DNA of 64,000 nucleotides from Polaribacter atrinae (GTDB lineage: Bacteria > Bacteroidota > Bacteroidia > Flavobacteriales > Flavobacteriaceae): NCBI RefSeq assembly GCF_038023995.1, contig NZ_CP150660.1, forward strand, positions 308,501-372,500. The letters run 5' to 3'. The notes under the pieces were generated by a model. That model searched no databases and was not told the origin of the DNA. It saw only the letters and a program-made list of their open reading frames with translations. Both the position numbers and the translations under genes were made by a program. Of the stretch, positions 28,361 through 37,826 are shown piece after piece; the stretch's first letter is position 1, and every line of letters starts with the position of its first letter.

Positions 28361-29125
28361 TTGAAAACTAAAAACTACATACTCACCATTGCAGGTTTAG
28401 ATCCATCAAGCGGAGCAGGAATCACGTCAGATATCAAAACATTTGAGGCGCATCATCTATACGGGTTATCGGTGTGTACGGCTGTTACGGTTCAGAGTGA
28501 TGTAAAATTTACAGATTGTGTTTGGATAAAAAAAAAAGTCATATTAAGTCAGATACAACAACTTTTTAAACGCTTTTCAATTCCTGTTGTAAAAATAGGA
28601 ATTATTCAATCTTGGAAAGTTTTATTAGAAGTCATTCTGACTCTAAAAAAGTTACATCCGGATATAAAAATAGTCTTAGATCCTATTTTAAAAGCAAGTG
28701 CAGGTTTTACATTTCATACTATTCAAGATTTAGACACTTTCGAAAAAGTATTAGAAAACTGTGCATTTATCACCCCAAATTACGATGAGATAAAAGCATT
28801 GTTTCCCGATAAAAGCATTGAAGAAACCATCGAATTTATATCAGAAAAAACAAATATTTATCTAAAAGGCGGACATAGAACCGATAAAAAAGGTTGGGAC
28901 GAGGTGTATTACAGTAAAATAGTAAAACTCAATATTCCGCCAATAACAACAAAACCCATTTTTGAAAAACATGGCAGTGGTTGTGTTTTATCCGCTGCAT
29001 TAGCGGCAAATTTATCAAAAGAGATTCCTTTAAAAGACGCTTGTAGAAACACAAAATTGTACACAGAACAGTTTTTAAGTTCTAACGATTCTTTATTAGG
29101 AACGCATAATTATCAAAACGAATGA
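28361..29125 (+). CDS. thiD: Hydroxymethylpyrimidine / phosphomethylpyrimidine kinase ThiD
   Basis: The 254-residue ribokinase-fold enzyme starts at TTG 28361; the conserved TIAGLDPSSGAGITSDIKTF begins nine residues later and no ATG is available upstream. Other motifs are SVCTAVTVQ, VLDPILKASAG, ITPNYDEIKALF, YLKGGHR and the anion-hole HGSGCVLSAALAA. It phosphorylates HMP and HMP-P. It overlaps thiE by 4 bp (ATGA). As the first gene after the long repeat block it could have its own promoter, but none is visible. Confidence 0.94.
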   Translation: MKTKNYILTIAGLDPSSGAGITSDIKTFEAHHLYGLSVCTAVTVQSDVKFTDCVWIKKKVILSQIQQLFKRFSIPVVKIGIIQSWKVLLEVILTLKKLHPDIKIVLDPILKASAGFTFHTIQDLDTFEKVLENCAFITPNYDEIKALFPDKSIEETIEFISEKTNIYLKGGHRTDKKGWDEVYYSKIVKLNIPPITTKPIFEKHGSGCVLSAALAANLSKEIPLKDACRNTKLYTEQFLSSNDSLLGTHNYQNE

Positions 29126-29727
29126 TTCATAAATTACATTATATATCGCAAGGAGAAACGCCCAAAGAACATTTAGAAAACATACAAAAAGCGTGTGGTT
29201 CTGGTGCAGATTGGGTGCAATTACGTTTAAAAAATAGTGATGCTAAAACTATTTTAGAAACGGCAAAAGAAGCAAGAGAAATAACAACCCGCTTTAAAGC
29301 CAAATTAATTATAAACGATCATTACACCGTTGTAAAAGAGATAAAAGCAGACGGCGTTCATTTAGGAAAAACAGATGAATGCCCTCTAAAAGTTCGTGAC
29401 TTTTTAGGAGCGTCTTACATTATTGGAGGAACAGCAAATACATTAGAAGATTGCAGAAGTTTATTAGATAAAAAAGTAGATTATATAGGTCTAGGCCCTT
29501 ATCAATTTACCGAAACAAAAAAGAATTTAAGTCCGGTTTTAGGTGTCGAAGGATATCAAAAATTATTAGAAGAACTAAAAACTGAAACTCCAATTATTGC
29601 TATTGGAGGAATTGCTTTAAAAGATGTTGCAAAAATTACAAATACAGGTATTTACGGAATTGCAATTTCTGGAGCCATCACAAAAGATGTAACTAGTATT
29701 GCTGAATTTCAAGAAATTTTAAATTGA
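29122..29727 (+). CDS. thiE: Thiamine phosphate synthase
   Basis: The 201-residue protein shows the canonical ThiE motifs: GADWVQLRLKN at about 29-39, IINDHYTVVKEIKADGVHLGKTD, IIGGTANT, the catalytic-loop GLGPYQFTETKKN and phosphate-binding IAIGGIAL and GIAISGAI. It couples HMP-PP with the thiazole phosphate to give thiamine phosphate. It is translationally coupled to thiD by a 4-bp overlap. Confidence 0.96.
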   Translation: MIHKLHYISQGETPKEHLENIQKACGSGADWVQLRLKNSDAKTILETAKEAREITTRFKAKLIINDHYTVVKEIKADGVHLGKTDECPLKVRDFLGASYIIGGTANTLEDCRSLLDKKVDYIGLGPYQFTETKKNLSPVLGVEGYQKLLEELKTETPIIAIGGIALKDVAKITNTGIYGIAISGAITKDVTSIAEFQEILN

Positions 29728-29832
29728 AAAAGAGAGATGTCAACTAGAGCGGAGTTTAAGTATTAGTGATAGGGGATTCAACTAAAATTAAATTTCGTTC
29801 AACCTGATGTCGAATCTAAAAAAACATATAAA

Positions 29833-30603
29833 ATGAGTCAAAAATTAAAAATAGCAGACAAAGAATTTACTTCTCGTTTATTTACAGGAACAGGAAAGTT
29901 TAGTTCATCAAAATTAATGAAAGAAGCATTGTTAGCTTCCGAAAGTGAGTTGATTACAGTGGCTTTAAAAAGGGTAGATGTTCAGAACGAGGAAGATGAT
30001 ATTTTATCACATTTAAACCATCAGCATATCAACTTATTACCAAATACCTCTGGAGTTAGAACCGCAAAAGAAGCTGTTTTTGCAGCAGAATTGTCTAGAG
30101 AAGCTTTAGAAACCAATTGGGTAAAATTAGAAATTCATCCAGACCCAAGATACTTATTGCCAGATCCTATAGAAACGCTTAAAGCTGCAGAAGAATTGGT
30201 GAAATTAGGTTTTGTAGTTATGCCTTATATTCATGCAGATCCTGTTTTATGTAAACGACTAGAAGAAGTTGGTGTGCAATGTGTAATGCCTTTGGGGGCA
30301 CCAATTGGTAGTAATAAAGGATTAAAAACAGTTGATTTTTTAGATATTATTATAGAACAATCTAACGTACCTGTAATTGTAGATGCCGGTATTGGTGCGC
30401 CATCTCATGCTGCGTATGCAATGGAATTAGGCGCAGATGCTGTTTTGGTAAATACGGCAATTGCTGTTTCTAAAAACCCTGTTGCGATGGCAAAAGCCTT
30501 TAAAATGGCAGTGGAAGCAGGTAGAATGGCGTTTGAAGCAAAATTGGCTCCGAGAAGTGAAATGGCAATTGCAAGTAGTCCGTTAACGAGTTTTTTAAAT
30601 TAA
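29833..30603 (+). CDS. thiG: Thiazole synthase ThiG
   Basis: The 256-residue protein is full length. It starts with [20 protein letters not shown], has [15 protein letters not shown], the Schiff-base lysine in [17 protein letters not shown], and the C-terminal phosphate-binding [21 protein letters not shown]. It forms the thiazole ring from DXP, dehydroglycine (from ThiH) and ThiS thiocarboxylate. thiH follows after 4 bp. Confidence 0.97.
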   Translation: MSQKLKIADKEFTSRLFTGTGKFSSSKLMKEALLASESELITVALKRVDVQNEEDDILSHLNHQHINLLPNTSGVRTAKEAVFAAELSREALETNWVKLEIHPDPRYLLPDPIETLKAAEELVKLGFVVMPYIHADPVLCKRLEEVGVQCVMPLGAPIGSNKGLKTVDFLDIIIEQSNVPVIVDAGIGAPSHAAYAMELGADAVLVNTAIAVSKNPVAMAKAFKMAVEAGRMAFEAKLAPRSEMAIASSPLTSFLN

Positions 30604-30607
30604 AAAT

Positions 30608-31717
30608 ATGAGTCATTTTAAAGAACTTTTCGATACCTATAATTGGGATTTTAGTCTAAAAAGTATTTTTGATAAAACAGCTGTTGAGGTAAAACAAGCT
30701 TTGTTAAAAGACAAACTAGATTTAGAAGATTTTAAAGCCTTAATTTCTCCTGCTGCAAAACCATTTTTAGAAGAAATGGCACATAAAAGTCAGTTGTTGA
30801 CAAAGAAGCGTTTTGGTAATACTATGCAAATGTATGTGCCAATGTATTTGAGTAACGAATGCCAGAATATTTGTACGTATTGCGGTTTTAGTATGACCAA
30901 CAAAATTCCAAGGCGAACTTTAACAGATGCAGAAATTTTAAAGGAAGTTGCCTTTTTAAAAGCGAAAGGATACGATCATATTTTGTTGGTTACAGGAGAA
31001 GCAAATAAAAAGGTAGGAGTTGAATATATTAAAAATGCTATTCAAATCATTCGTTCTCAATTTTCGAATATTACCATAGAAGTTCAACCTTTAGACCAAG
31101 ACGAATATGAGCTTTTGGTAGAAAACGGATTGTATGCTGTTTTGGTGTATCAAGAAACGTATCACAGAGACGAGTATAAAAAACACCATCCGAAGGGAAA
31201 AAAATCTAATTTCGATTATCGTTTAGATACGCCAGATCGTTTAGGAAAAGCAGGAGTTCATAAAATTGGTTTGGGTTCTTTATTCGGATTAGAAGATTGG
31301 AGAGCGGATAGTTTTTTTACCGCTTTGCATTTAAAATATTTGCAAAAAACGTATTGGAAAACTAAGTATTCGATTTCTTTTCCAAGATTACGTCCGCATT
31401 CTGGCGGATTAGAACCAAAAGTGGAAATGACAGATTCAGACTTAGTGCAACTTATTTGTGCGTTTCGCTTGTTTGATGAAGATATAGAATTATCAATGTC
31501 TACCCGAGAAAGTGAAGTGTTTAGAAATCATATTGTTAATTTAGGAATTACCTCTATTAGTGCAGAATCGAAAACAAATCCGGGGGGATATTCTGTAGAA
31601 CCACAATCTCTAGAACAATTTGAAATTTCAGACGAAAGAAGTACAGAAGATATTGTGCAAATGTTAAAAAATCAAGATTTAGAAGTAGTTTGGAAGGATT
31701 GGGAACATTTTAAGTAA
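30608..31717 (+). CDS. thiH: 2-iminoacetate synthase ThiH
   Basis: The 369-residue radical-SAM enzyme has the cluster motif CQNICTYC with Cys 85, 89 and 92 (CX3CX2C). It also has ILLVTGEANKKVGVEYI, EVQPLDQDEYELLVE, YHRDEYKKHHPKGKKSN and SFPRLRPHSGG. It cleaves tyrosine to dehydroglycine for ThiG. The use of ThiH rather than ThiO indicates an oxygen-independent thiazole route. Confidence 0.96.
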   Translation: MSHFKELFDTYNWDFSLKSIFDKTAVEVKQALLKDKLDLEDFKALISPAAKPFLEEMAHKSQLLTKKRFGNTMQMYVPMYLSNECQNICTYCGFSMTNKIPRRTLTDAEILKEVAFLKAKGYDHILLVTGEANKKVGVEYIKNAIQIIRSQFSNITIEVQPLDQDEYELLVENGLYAVLVYQETYHRDEYKKHHPKGKKSNFDYRLDTPDRLGKAGVHKIGLGSLFGLEDWRADSFFTALHLKYLQKTYWKTKYSISFPRLRPHSGGLEPKVEMTDSDLVQLICAFRLFDEDIELSMSTRESEVFRNHIVNLGITSISAESKTNPGGYSVEPQSLEQFEISDERSTEDIVQMLKNQDLEVVWKDWEHFK

Positions 31718-31787
31718 TCAATTATCAATTATCAATAATCAGTGGCCAATTATCAATTATGAAGTTTGCCTTTAACTTAGTTTTATC

Positions 31788-32837
31788 ATGCTAACATCAG
31801 AAGAAAAAAAACAATACAACCGTCATTTAATTCTAGATAAAATAGGAGAAGAAGGTCAATTGAAACTAAAACAAGCCAAAGTTTTGGTTATTGGAGCTGG
31901 CGGATTAGGTTGCCCTGTTTTACAATATTTAACTGCTGCAGGTGTTGGTACAATCGGTATTATTGATGACGATGTGGTAGATCAAAGTAACTTACAACGT
32001 CAGATTTTATATACAGTTGATGATATTGGTTTGTCAAAAGCAAAAACTGCAGCAAAGCGATTGTCTAGATTAAATCCGTTTGTGAATTTTAAGGTGTATC
32101 AAAAGAAATTAACCAGAGAAAATGCCATTTTAGTATTCACTAATTATGATATTATTGTAGACGGAAGCGATAATTTTTCGACACGTTATTTGGTAAATGA
32201 TGCGGCTATAATTACAAACAAACCTTTGGTTTATGGATCTATATTTAAGTTTGAAGGTCAGGTGAGTGTTTTTAACTATCAAGGAAGTGGTACATATAGG
32301 TGTTTGTATCCAACGCCACCAAAACCAAACGAATCTCCTAATTGTTCAGAAATTGGTGTTTTAGGCGTGTTACCTGGAATTATAGGAAGTTTACAAGCCA
32401 ATGAAACTATTAAGATTATTTGTGAAATAGGAGCCGTTTTAGCCAATAAATTATTGATTTATGATTCTTTACAAATGAATCAAATGGTACTGAAATATGA
32501 AAAAGACAGTAAAACCAACGTTACTGCTTTAGAAACCGATTATGACTTTTTCTGTGGAATTTTATCCAAAGAAGAAATTTCTTTAGAAGAACTTCAAAAA
32601 AATAAAGAAAAATATAATTTATTAGATGTGCGAGAAATTTGGGAAAGAGAAAAATATCATATTGGAGGGCAACATATTCCTTTAGGAGAATTATTAGAAC
32701 GTTTAGATGAGGTGTATCAAAATAAAGATTTAGTCGTGTTTTGTCAGTCAGGTGTGAGAAGTGCAAAAGCAATTGAAGTTTTATCGAATCATCATTTTAA
32801 GGCAAAACTCTTAAATTTAAAAGGAGGTTGTGTCTAA
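31788..32837 (+). CDS. thiF: ThiF/MoeB-type adenylyltransferase with C-terminal rhodanese domain
   Basis: Residues 1-250 form the E1-like adenylating domain, with NRHLILDKIGEEGQLKL, nucleotide loop GAGGLG at 36-41, DDDVVDQSNLQRQILY and DGSDNFSTRYLVNDA. Residues about 265-349 form a rhodanese domain with the catalytic loop FCQSGVRSAKA. It should adenylate ThiS and transfer sulfur to it. The protein ends right after NLKGGCV, about 12-15 residues earlier than rhodanese tails usually do (GGxxxW...), so the extreme C-terminus may be truncated. It ends the operon. Confidence 0.92.
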   Translation: MLTSEEKKQYNRHLILDKIGEEGQLKLKQAKVLVIGAGGLGCPVLQYLTAAGVGTIGIIDDDVVDQSNLQRQILYTVDDIGLSKAKTAAKRLSRLNPFVNFKVYQKKLTRENAILVFTNYDIIVDGSDNFSTRYLVNDAAIITNKPLVYGSIFKFEGQVSVFNYQGSGTYRCLYPTPPKPNESPNCSEIGVLGVLPGIIGSLQANETIKIICEIGAVLANKLLIYDSLQMNQMVLKYEKDSKTNVTALETDYDFFCGILSKEEISLEELQKNKEKYNLLDVREIWEREKYHIGGQHIPLGELLERLDEVYQNKDLVVFCQSGVRSAKAIEVLSNHHFKAKLLNLKGGCV

Positions 32838-32930
32838 TAAAATATATTAAAAATGGATTATCTTATACCTTTTTAACACTTAGATAGTTAAAGTTTTTTA
32901 GATTGAATGAAATCTTTAAACTAAAAACAC

Positions 32931-32938
32931 TACTTTTG
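32931..32938 (+). promoter_or_regulatory. -7 element of typA
   Basis: TACTTTTG, followed by CACG, fits TAnnTTTG and lies 22 bp before the typA start codon. Confidence 0.6.
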
Positions 32939-32960
32939 CACGAAATTTAAGAATACATAA

Positions 32961-34733
32961 ATGCAACCAATTAGAAATATCGCTATTATAGCCCATGTCG
33001 ATCACGGAAAGACAACGTTAGTAGATAAAATTATAGATCAAGCTAAAATCTTAGACGACCGTAAAGAACGTACAGATTTATTGTTAGATAATAATGACTT
33101 AGAACGTGAAAGAGGAATTACAATTCTTTCTAAAAACGTTTCTGTGCACTACAAAGACACAAAAATTAACGTAATTGATACTCCTGGTCACGCCGATTTT
33201 GGTGGAGAAGTAGAGCGTGTATTAAAAATGGCTGATGGTGTTTTATTATTAGTGGATGCATTTGAAGGACCAATGCCACAAACTCGTTTTGTATTAGGTA
33301 AAGCCTTAGAATTAGGATTAACTCCTATTGTAGTTGTAAACAAAGTAGATAAAGAAAACTGTACTCCTGATATCGTTCATGAAAAAGTTTTTGACTTAAT
33401 GTTTGCATTAGAAGCTACAGAAGAGCAATTAGACTTTACTACAGTATATGGTTCTGCAAAGAACAACTGGATGAGTAAAGATTGGAAAAACCAAACTGAA
33501 GATATCGTTCCTTTATTAGATGCTGTATTAGAATCTATTCCTGCAACTAAGTACAATGAAGGTACGCCACAAATGCAAATTACTTCTTTAGATTTTTCTA
33601 AATTTACAGGAAGAATTGCTATTGGACGTGTTTTTAGAGGAGACTTAGAAGTTGGTAAAGAATATAGTTTATGTAAAGCTGATGGTTCTACTAAAAAAGT
33701 AAGAATTAAAGAATTACACATTTTCGAGGGAATGGGTAAAATTCAAGTAGAAAAAGTACCTTGTGGAGATATCTGTGCAATTACTGGTATTGAAGGATTT
33801 GAAATTGGTGATACAATTGCAGATTTAGAAAACCCAGAAGCATTACCAAGAACAGAAATTGACCAACCTACCATGAGTATGTTGTTTACAATTAACAATT
33901 CTCCTTTCTTTGGTAAAGAAGGTAAATATGTAACATCTCGTCACTTAAGAGATCGTTTATTTAAAGAATTAGAAAAAAACCTTGCATTAAAAGTTGAAAC
34001 AACTGATAGTGAAGATAAATTTAACGTTTTTGGACGTGGAGTTTTACACTTATCTGTATTGATTGAAACAATGCGTAGAGAAGGATATGAATTACAAGTG
34101 GGAAGACCACAAGTAATTCTTAAAGAAATTGATGGTAAGAAACATGAGCCAATGGAAACATTGTCTATTGATGTACCAGAAGAAATGGCTTCTAAAGCAA
34201 TTAACTTAGTATCTCTTAGAAAAGGAGATATGTTAGTGATGGAACCAAAAGGAGATTTACAACACTTAGAATTTTCTATTCCTTCTAGAGGATTAATTGG
34301 TTTAAGAAACAAAATTTTAACAGCAACTGGTGGTACTGCAATTATTAACCACAGATTTAGTGAATATGGTCCTTATAAAGGAGATTTTACTGAAGAAGTT
34401 AAAGGAGCAATTGTTTCTTCTGCTGCTGGTAAAGCAACTGCATATGCATTAAACCGTTTACAAGATAGAGGAGTTTTCTTTATCGATGTAAATCAAGAAA
34501 TCTATGTTGGTCAAGTAATTGGAGAGAACAGTAAGTCAGACGAAATGGCTGTGAACTTAATTAAAGGAAAGCAATTAACAAACATGCGTAAATCTGGTAC
34601 AGATGATGCTATGAAAATTGCACCGAAAGTAGACTTTTCTTTAGAAGAAAACATGGAATACATTAAAGCAGATGAGTATTTAGAAGTAACTCCAGAAAGC
34701 TTACGTATGCGTAAGATTAACTTTAAAGGATAA
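32961..34733 (+). CDS. typA: Ribosome-associated GTPase TypA/BipA
   Basis: The 590-residue translational GTPase has G1 [13 protein letters not shown] at about 10-22, the switch I region RERGITI, G3 [11 protein letters not shown] and G4 VVNKVDK. Elongation-factor-like domains II and III follow, and the BipA-specific C-terminal domain includes [23 protein letters not shown]. It acts on ribosome assembly and stress or cold adaptation. Codons look optimised, in keeping with a well expressed gene. It is monocistronic. Confidence 0.97.
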   Translation: MQPIRNIAIIAHVDHGKTTLVDKIIDQAKILDDRKERTDLLLDNNDLERERGITILSKNVSVHYKDTKINVIDTPGHADFGGEVERVLKMADGVLLLVDAFEGPMPQTRFVLGKALELGLTPIVVVNKVDKENCTPDIVHEKVFDLMFALEATEEQLDFTTVYGSAKNNWMSKDWKNQTEDIVPLLDAVLESIPATKYNEGTPQMQITSLDFSKFTGRIAIGRVFRGDLEVGKEYSLCKADGSTKKVRIKELHIFEGMGKIQVEKVPCGDICAITGIEGFEIGDTIADLENPEALPRTEIDQPTMSMLFTINNSPFFGKEGKYVTSRHLRDRLFKELEKNLALKVETTDSEDKFNVFGRGVLHLSVLIETMRREGYELQVGRPQVILKEIDGKKHEPMETLSIDVPEEMASKAINLVSLRKGDMLVMEPKGDLQHLEFSIPSRGLIGLRNKILTATGGTAIINHRFSEYGPYKGDFTEEVKGAIVSSAAGKATAYALNRLQDRGVFFIDVNQEIYVGQVIGENSKSDEMAVNLIKGKQLTNMRKSGTDDAMKIAPKVDFSLEENMEYIKADEYLEVTPESLRMRKINFKG

Positions 34734-34775
34734 TTATCTTTTTCATTCTGATAAAGGATGAATTTATATAAAATT

Positions 34776-34807
34776 AAAAGCTCAAGTTTTAAAATTGAGC
34801 TTTTTTT
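34776..34807 (+). terminator. Terminator of typA
   Basis: The stem AAAAGCTCAA / TTGAGCTTTT and a T-run lie about 40 bp after the typA stop. Confidence 0.85.
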
Positions 34808-34909
34808 ATGGATTGTAGTTTTAATAAAATCAATTTTAAGAATATAAAGTAGTAAGAAAATAGGTGCTGAATTTTTATTTTTTTGTAGTTTCCCTTTTAA
34901 ATAAAACCA

Positions 34910-35686
34910 ATGTTATATCTAATTGCCATTGCCATACTTCTAATAGTTTTGTTTGTTAGCTTAAGGTCTAAGAAAAGAGATAAGACCGTTTCTTTGGACA
35001 AAGTTGTGGTACCGGAACACTGGCATCAATTATTACTGAAGCATGTTCTTTTTTATCAGAAGTTAAACAGCAATGATCAAAAAGTATTTTGTAGTAAAAT
35101 GGTTTCTTTTTTAAACGAAACAAATATAGAAGCAATTCATTTTGATTTAGAAGAGTTAGATAGGTTGTTAATTGCAGCAAGTGCTATAATTCCTGTTTTT
35201 AGATTCCCTAATTGGAGGTATTATAATTTATCTACGGTATTAATTTATCCTGATTATTTTGATGATGATTTACAGTTTGATGCTCAAGTAGAAGGGAGAA
35301 CTATTGGTGGTTTGGTAGGTACTGGAAGATTCGAAAAACAAATGATTTTATCTAGAAAAGCTTTACATCTTGGTTTTAGTAATAAAACGGACAAAGGCAA
35401 TACAGCCATACATGAGTTTATTCACCTTTTAGATAAGGAAGATGGTGTTATTGATGGTGTTCCGTCAGTTTTATTAGACAAACAATATATTATACCCTGG
35501 CTGCAGCTAGTACACAAAGAGATGGAGGCAATTAATAATGACGCTTCAGATATTAGACATTATGGTGGAACGTCTGAAATTGAATTTTTAGCGGTTGCTG
35601 GAGAATATTTTTTTGAAAGACCAAAGTTGTTTCAAAGAAAACATCCCGAATTATATAATATGTTAGCACTATGTTTTAGCAATTAA
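34910..35686 (+). CDS. MtfA-like zinc-dependent peptidase (M90 family)
   Basis: The 258-residue protein has an N-terminal membrane helix (residues 2-18) and then the M90/DUF980 core. HEFIHLLDKEDG contains the zinc motif with His168, Glu169 and His172. PVFRFPNWRYYNLSTVLIYPDYF and a downstream EFLAVAGEYFFERP with the third ligand glutamate are also typical. E. coli MtfA controls the PTS regulator Mlc; the substrate in this group is unknown. The terminal FQRKHPELYNML matches the family end. Confidence 0.92.
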   Translation: MLYLIAIAILLIVLFVSLRSKKRDKTVSLDKVVVPEHWHQLLLKHVLFYQKLNSNDQKVFCSKMVSFLNETNIEAIHFDLEELDRLLIAASAIIPVFRFPNWRYYNLSTVLIYPDYFDDDLQFDAQVEGRTIGGLVGTGRFEKQMILSRKALHLGFSNKTDKGNTAIHEFIHLLDKEDGVIDGVPSVLLDKQYIIPWLQLVHKEMEAINNDASDIRHYGGTSEIEFLAVAGEYFFERPKLFQRKHPELYNMLALCFSN

Positions 35687-35724
35687 TTCTACAATTAACA
35701 ATTTCTTATTTATATTTTTGCAGC

Positions 35725-36102
35725 ATGAGCAATTTTAAAGTTTTTTTTGAAACATTACAAGAAAGTTTAACAAAAGATGAATTTGTAAAACTAACCTTAA
35801 GCAAGCCTATTCGAAAAAGTGAAGGATTGTTAAATGTGTATGCACGTTTATTTAAGGTGGATGGTAAAGATGTTTTTGAATTAAAATATCGTTTTGCAGA
35901 AGAAAATGAGTTTAAACAATTTTCTTTAGACGCAGTAATGTCTGAAGTAGAAAGTTTATTAATAAATAAGTTTAGAACAGCTTGTTTATTTACACTAAGT
36001 GAAGATTTAATTGTACTCGTTTCTAAAAAGAAACTTGTTTCTTACAGAGATAACGCTCCTAGTTTTAAAAATCAGCTACCAGAGATACCAATGCAATCTT
36101 AA
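35725..36102 (+). CDS. Orphan domain like the N-terminus of a flavobacterial SAM methyltransferase
   Basis: The 125-residue product contains FVKLTLSKPIRKSEGLLNVYARLFKVDG, a FELKYRF segment and a TACLFTLSEDLIVLVSKKK segment. I recall this pattern as the N-terminal accessory domain of Bacteroidetes class I methyltransferases of about 390 residues. Here the frame ends at PEIPMQS and no methyltransferase core follows in any frame. It is therefore either a stand-alone domain or a gene that has lost its 3' part. A TATTTTTG box at 35713-35720 lies only 4 bp before the start codon, so the mRNA may be nearly leaderless. Confidence 0.55.
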   Translation: MSNFKVFFETLQESLTKDEFVKLTLSKPIRKSEGLLNVYARLFKVDGKDVFELKYRFAEENEFKQFSLDAVMSEVESLLINKFRTACLFTLSEDLIVLVSKKKLVSYRDNAPSFKNQLPEIPMQS

Positions 36103-36525
36103 CTTATAAGAAGCTTTATAAAACCTACTTAGAATCAATCTCATTTTTTTTTTAATCAGAAGATTATATTCCTTTTTTTAGGTGATTAAAGGAAGAAAAT
36201 AAGTAAGCAAATTTAGTTTAGAATAAAAAGTTTAAAATTTATTATTTTATTTTTAGGCTTTTATGAAACAAAATTTACTTGTATAATTTACTTTGTGTGT
36301 CATTTTATCAATAATTAAGGTCATTATCTTTAAATAGCTATTTTTAACAACATTTTTTTGTTATTATAATAAATGTAAAATAAAAAGGTAATGTATTTAT
36401 TTTCATGTAAATAGTCTTTTAAAAGTATAAAACTTAAAGTAAAAAAAAACTTATTGATACTACTATAGTTTACCTTTGTGTAAAAATTGTTTTACAATTA
36501 TTTTTAATTAAATAGACACAAAATT
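36103..36525. other. AT-rich intergenic region with a promoter box
   Basis: The 423 bp between the orphan domain gene and the SHOCT gene hold no supported gene. An exact TAnnTTTG box (TACCTTTG) is at 36471-36478, 47 bp before the SHOCT start codon. The upstream half has no recognisable repeat, RNA fold or remnant of a methyltransferase domain. Confidence 0.5.
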
Positions 36526-37320
36526 ATGAATGCAATATTCACAGATGCTAGTTTTCAGAACATGATAAACGTAGCCAACAAATACGGAGTAAGTACTAAT
36601 GCCGTTACAGATTTAACGCAAAGACTTATGAGTAGCAATGGCTCTATGGCACAATTCAATATTCCTGAGTTAGGTGGAGGAGGCCAGTGGATGCAAGGAG
36701 GCATGACCATGGTTGGAGATATGTTTAATAATAATCTTAAATATTTGGTAGATGGTCTTTGTGTAGATTTATCTAATTTAATTCACCAAGGTGCAATACA
36801 ATACAAACCTTTACCTAAGACAGAAAATGGACAAGGTGGTTTTTCTGGTAATTGGTGGGGAGATTTAGGATTTCCGAATTCTACAGGTAGTCAAAACGGA
36901 ACTAGTTATGCTATTTTTAATGACATTCACCGTTTGGCAATTAAAGAGAATGGAAAAGTAACCGTATTTGATACTTTAGATAATAATATTGGAGGTGTTG
37001 GGCAACAGCAAGGAGGTAATTATTCTGTAACTTTTACAAGTCAATATGGTAACGTAAATTTAGGTTCTTTACCAATTGTTTCTGGTAGTGATAGCGTACA
37101 GGAATCACAACCAATTCAGAATAACGAAGTGCAAAATAATGTTGTAGAAAACATCGTTGCACCAGTTATTGATGCTCCAATACAAGCAGTAAATAACAAT
37201 AGTGCTTTTGAAGAAGATATTTTTGTGAAAATTGAAAAATTAGCAGGTTTAAAAGACAAAGGAATTCTTTCTGTTGAAGAGTTTGAAAATAAAAAATCTG
37301 ATTTATTAAACAGGTTATAA
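36526..37320 (+). CDS. SHOCT domain protein
   Basis: The 264-residue protein has no signal peptide. Its N-terminal part is rich in Gly, Asn and Met (LGGGGQWMQGGMTMVGDMFNNN). A mid region with IFNDIHRLAIKENGKVTVFDTLDN follows, then a Gln/Asn/Val-rich linker. A C-terminal SHOCT domain covers about residues 228-264 (KIEKLAGLKDKGILSVEEFENKKSDLL). SHOCT domains are short oligomerisation modules. The rest is unlike any family I know. It is monocistronic, with its own promoter box and terminator. Confidence 0.75.
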   Translation: MNAIFTDASFQNMINVANKYGVSTNAVTDLTQRLMSSNGSMAQFNIPELGGGGQWMQGGMTMVGDMFNNNLKYLVDGLCVDLSNLIHQGAIQYKPLPKTENGQGGFSGNWWGDLGFPNSTGSQNGTSYAIFNDIHRLAIKENGKVTVFDTLDNNIGGVGQQQGGNYSVTFTSQYGNVNLGSLPIVSGSDSVQESQPIQNNEVQNNVVENIVAPVIDAPIQAVNNNSAFEEDIFVKIEKLAGLKDKGILSVEEFENKKSDLLNRL

Positions 37321-37365
37321 AAATTTGATTTCTTTTTTCTGAAGTAGAAATATCATTTTATAAAC

Positions 37366-37398
37366 AAAAAGCTCAAGTATTAAACTTGAGCTTTTTTT
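37366..37398. terminator. Bidirectional terminator between the SHOCT gene and a lipoprotein gene
   Basis: A GCTCAAGT / ACTTGAGC stem, extended by A:T pairs on both sides, is flanked by A- and T-runs. It can terminate both converging genes. Confidence 0.82.
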
Positions 37399-37416
37399 CG
37401 TTGATATAAAATTCAA

Positions 37417-37812
37417 TTAATAATTTACATCTATACCAACAGAAACGGCCATTTGACCTCTATCAGTTCTAATAGAAAAACCGATTGTTTTATAACCAGT
37501 AGTTATTGGGAAAGCAATTACTTTAAATGTTAGTTTTTTAGTAGTAATAAGTTTGTTTTTTGTTAATCCTTCTATTCCTATATTTTTTATGTCTCCAGAA
37601 ATTTCATAATCAAAAATGGTATAATTAGCATTACAATCATTTAAAATTTCAAATTCTATTTCATTAGCTTCATTTACTTTTAATTTTTTAGCAGGAAATG
37701 TTTTATCTACCACATTAGTTGAAACACAAGAAGGTGTAGTATCTTCTTTTTCACAAGAAATAAAAGTAAAAGAGGAAAGGATGATCATGAGGAAAATGTA
37801 TTTTTCTTTCAT
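37417..37812 (-). CDS. Small lipoprotein, upstream region separated by an IS insertion
   Basis: The 131-residue product has a lipoprotein signal peptide (FTFISC, lipobox Cys at about residue 20) and a beta-rich mature part of about 110 residues. That part contains a second Cys pair candidate (PSCVST and LNDCNAN). I recognise no family. The IS256-family element ends 6 bp plus an 8-bp duplication upstream of the ATG, so the native leader is displaced. Before the insertion it would have started about 35 bp after the sbcC stop codon. Confidence 0.7.
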   Translation of the reverse strand: MKEKYIFLMIILSSFTFISCEKEDTTPSCVSTNVVDKTFPAKKLKVNEANEIEFEILNDCNANYTIFDYEISGDIKNIGIEGLTKNKLITTKKLTFKVIAFPITTGYKTIGFSIRTDRGQMAVSVGIDVNY

Positions 37813-37818
37813 AGTTTT

Positions 37819-37826
37819 TTTATTTG
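37819..37826. repeat. Target site duplication, left copy
   Basis: TTTATTTG directly abuts the left end of the insertion sequence and is identical to the right copy at 39166-39173. Confidence 0.9.
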
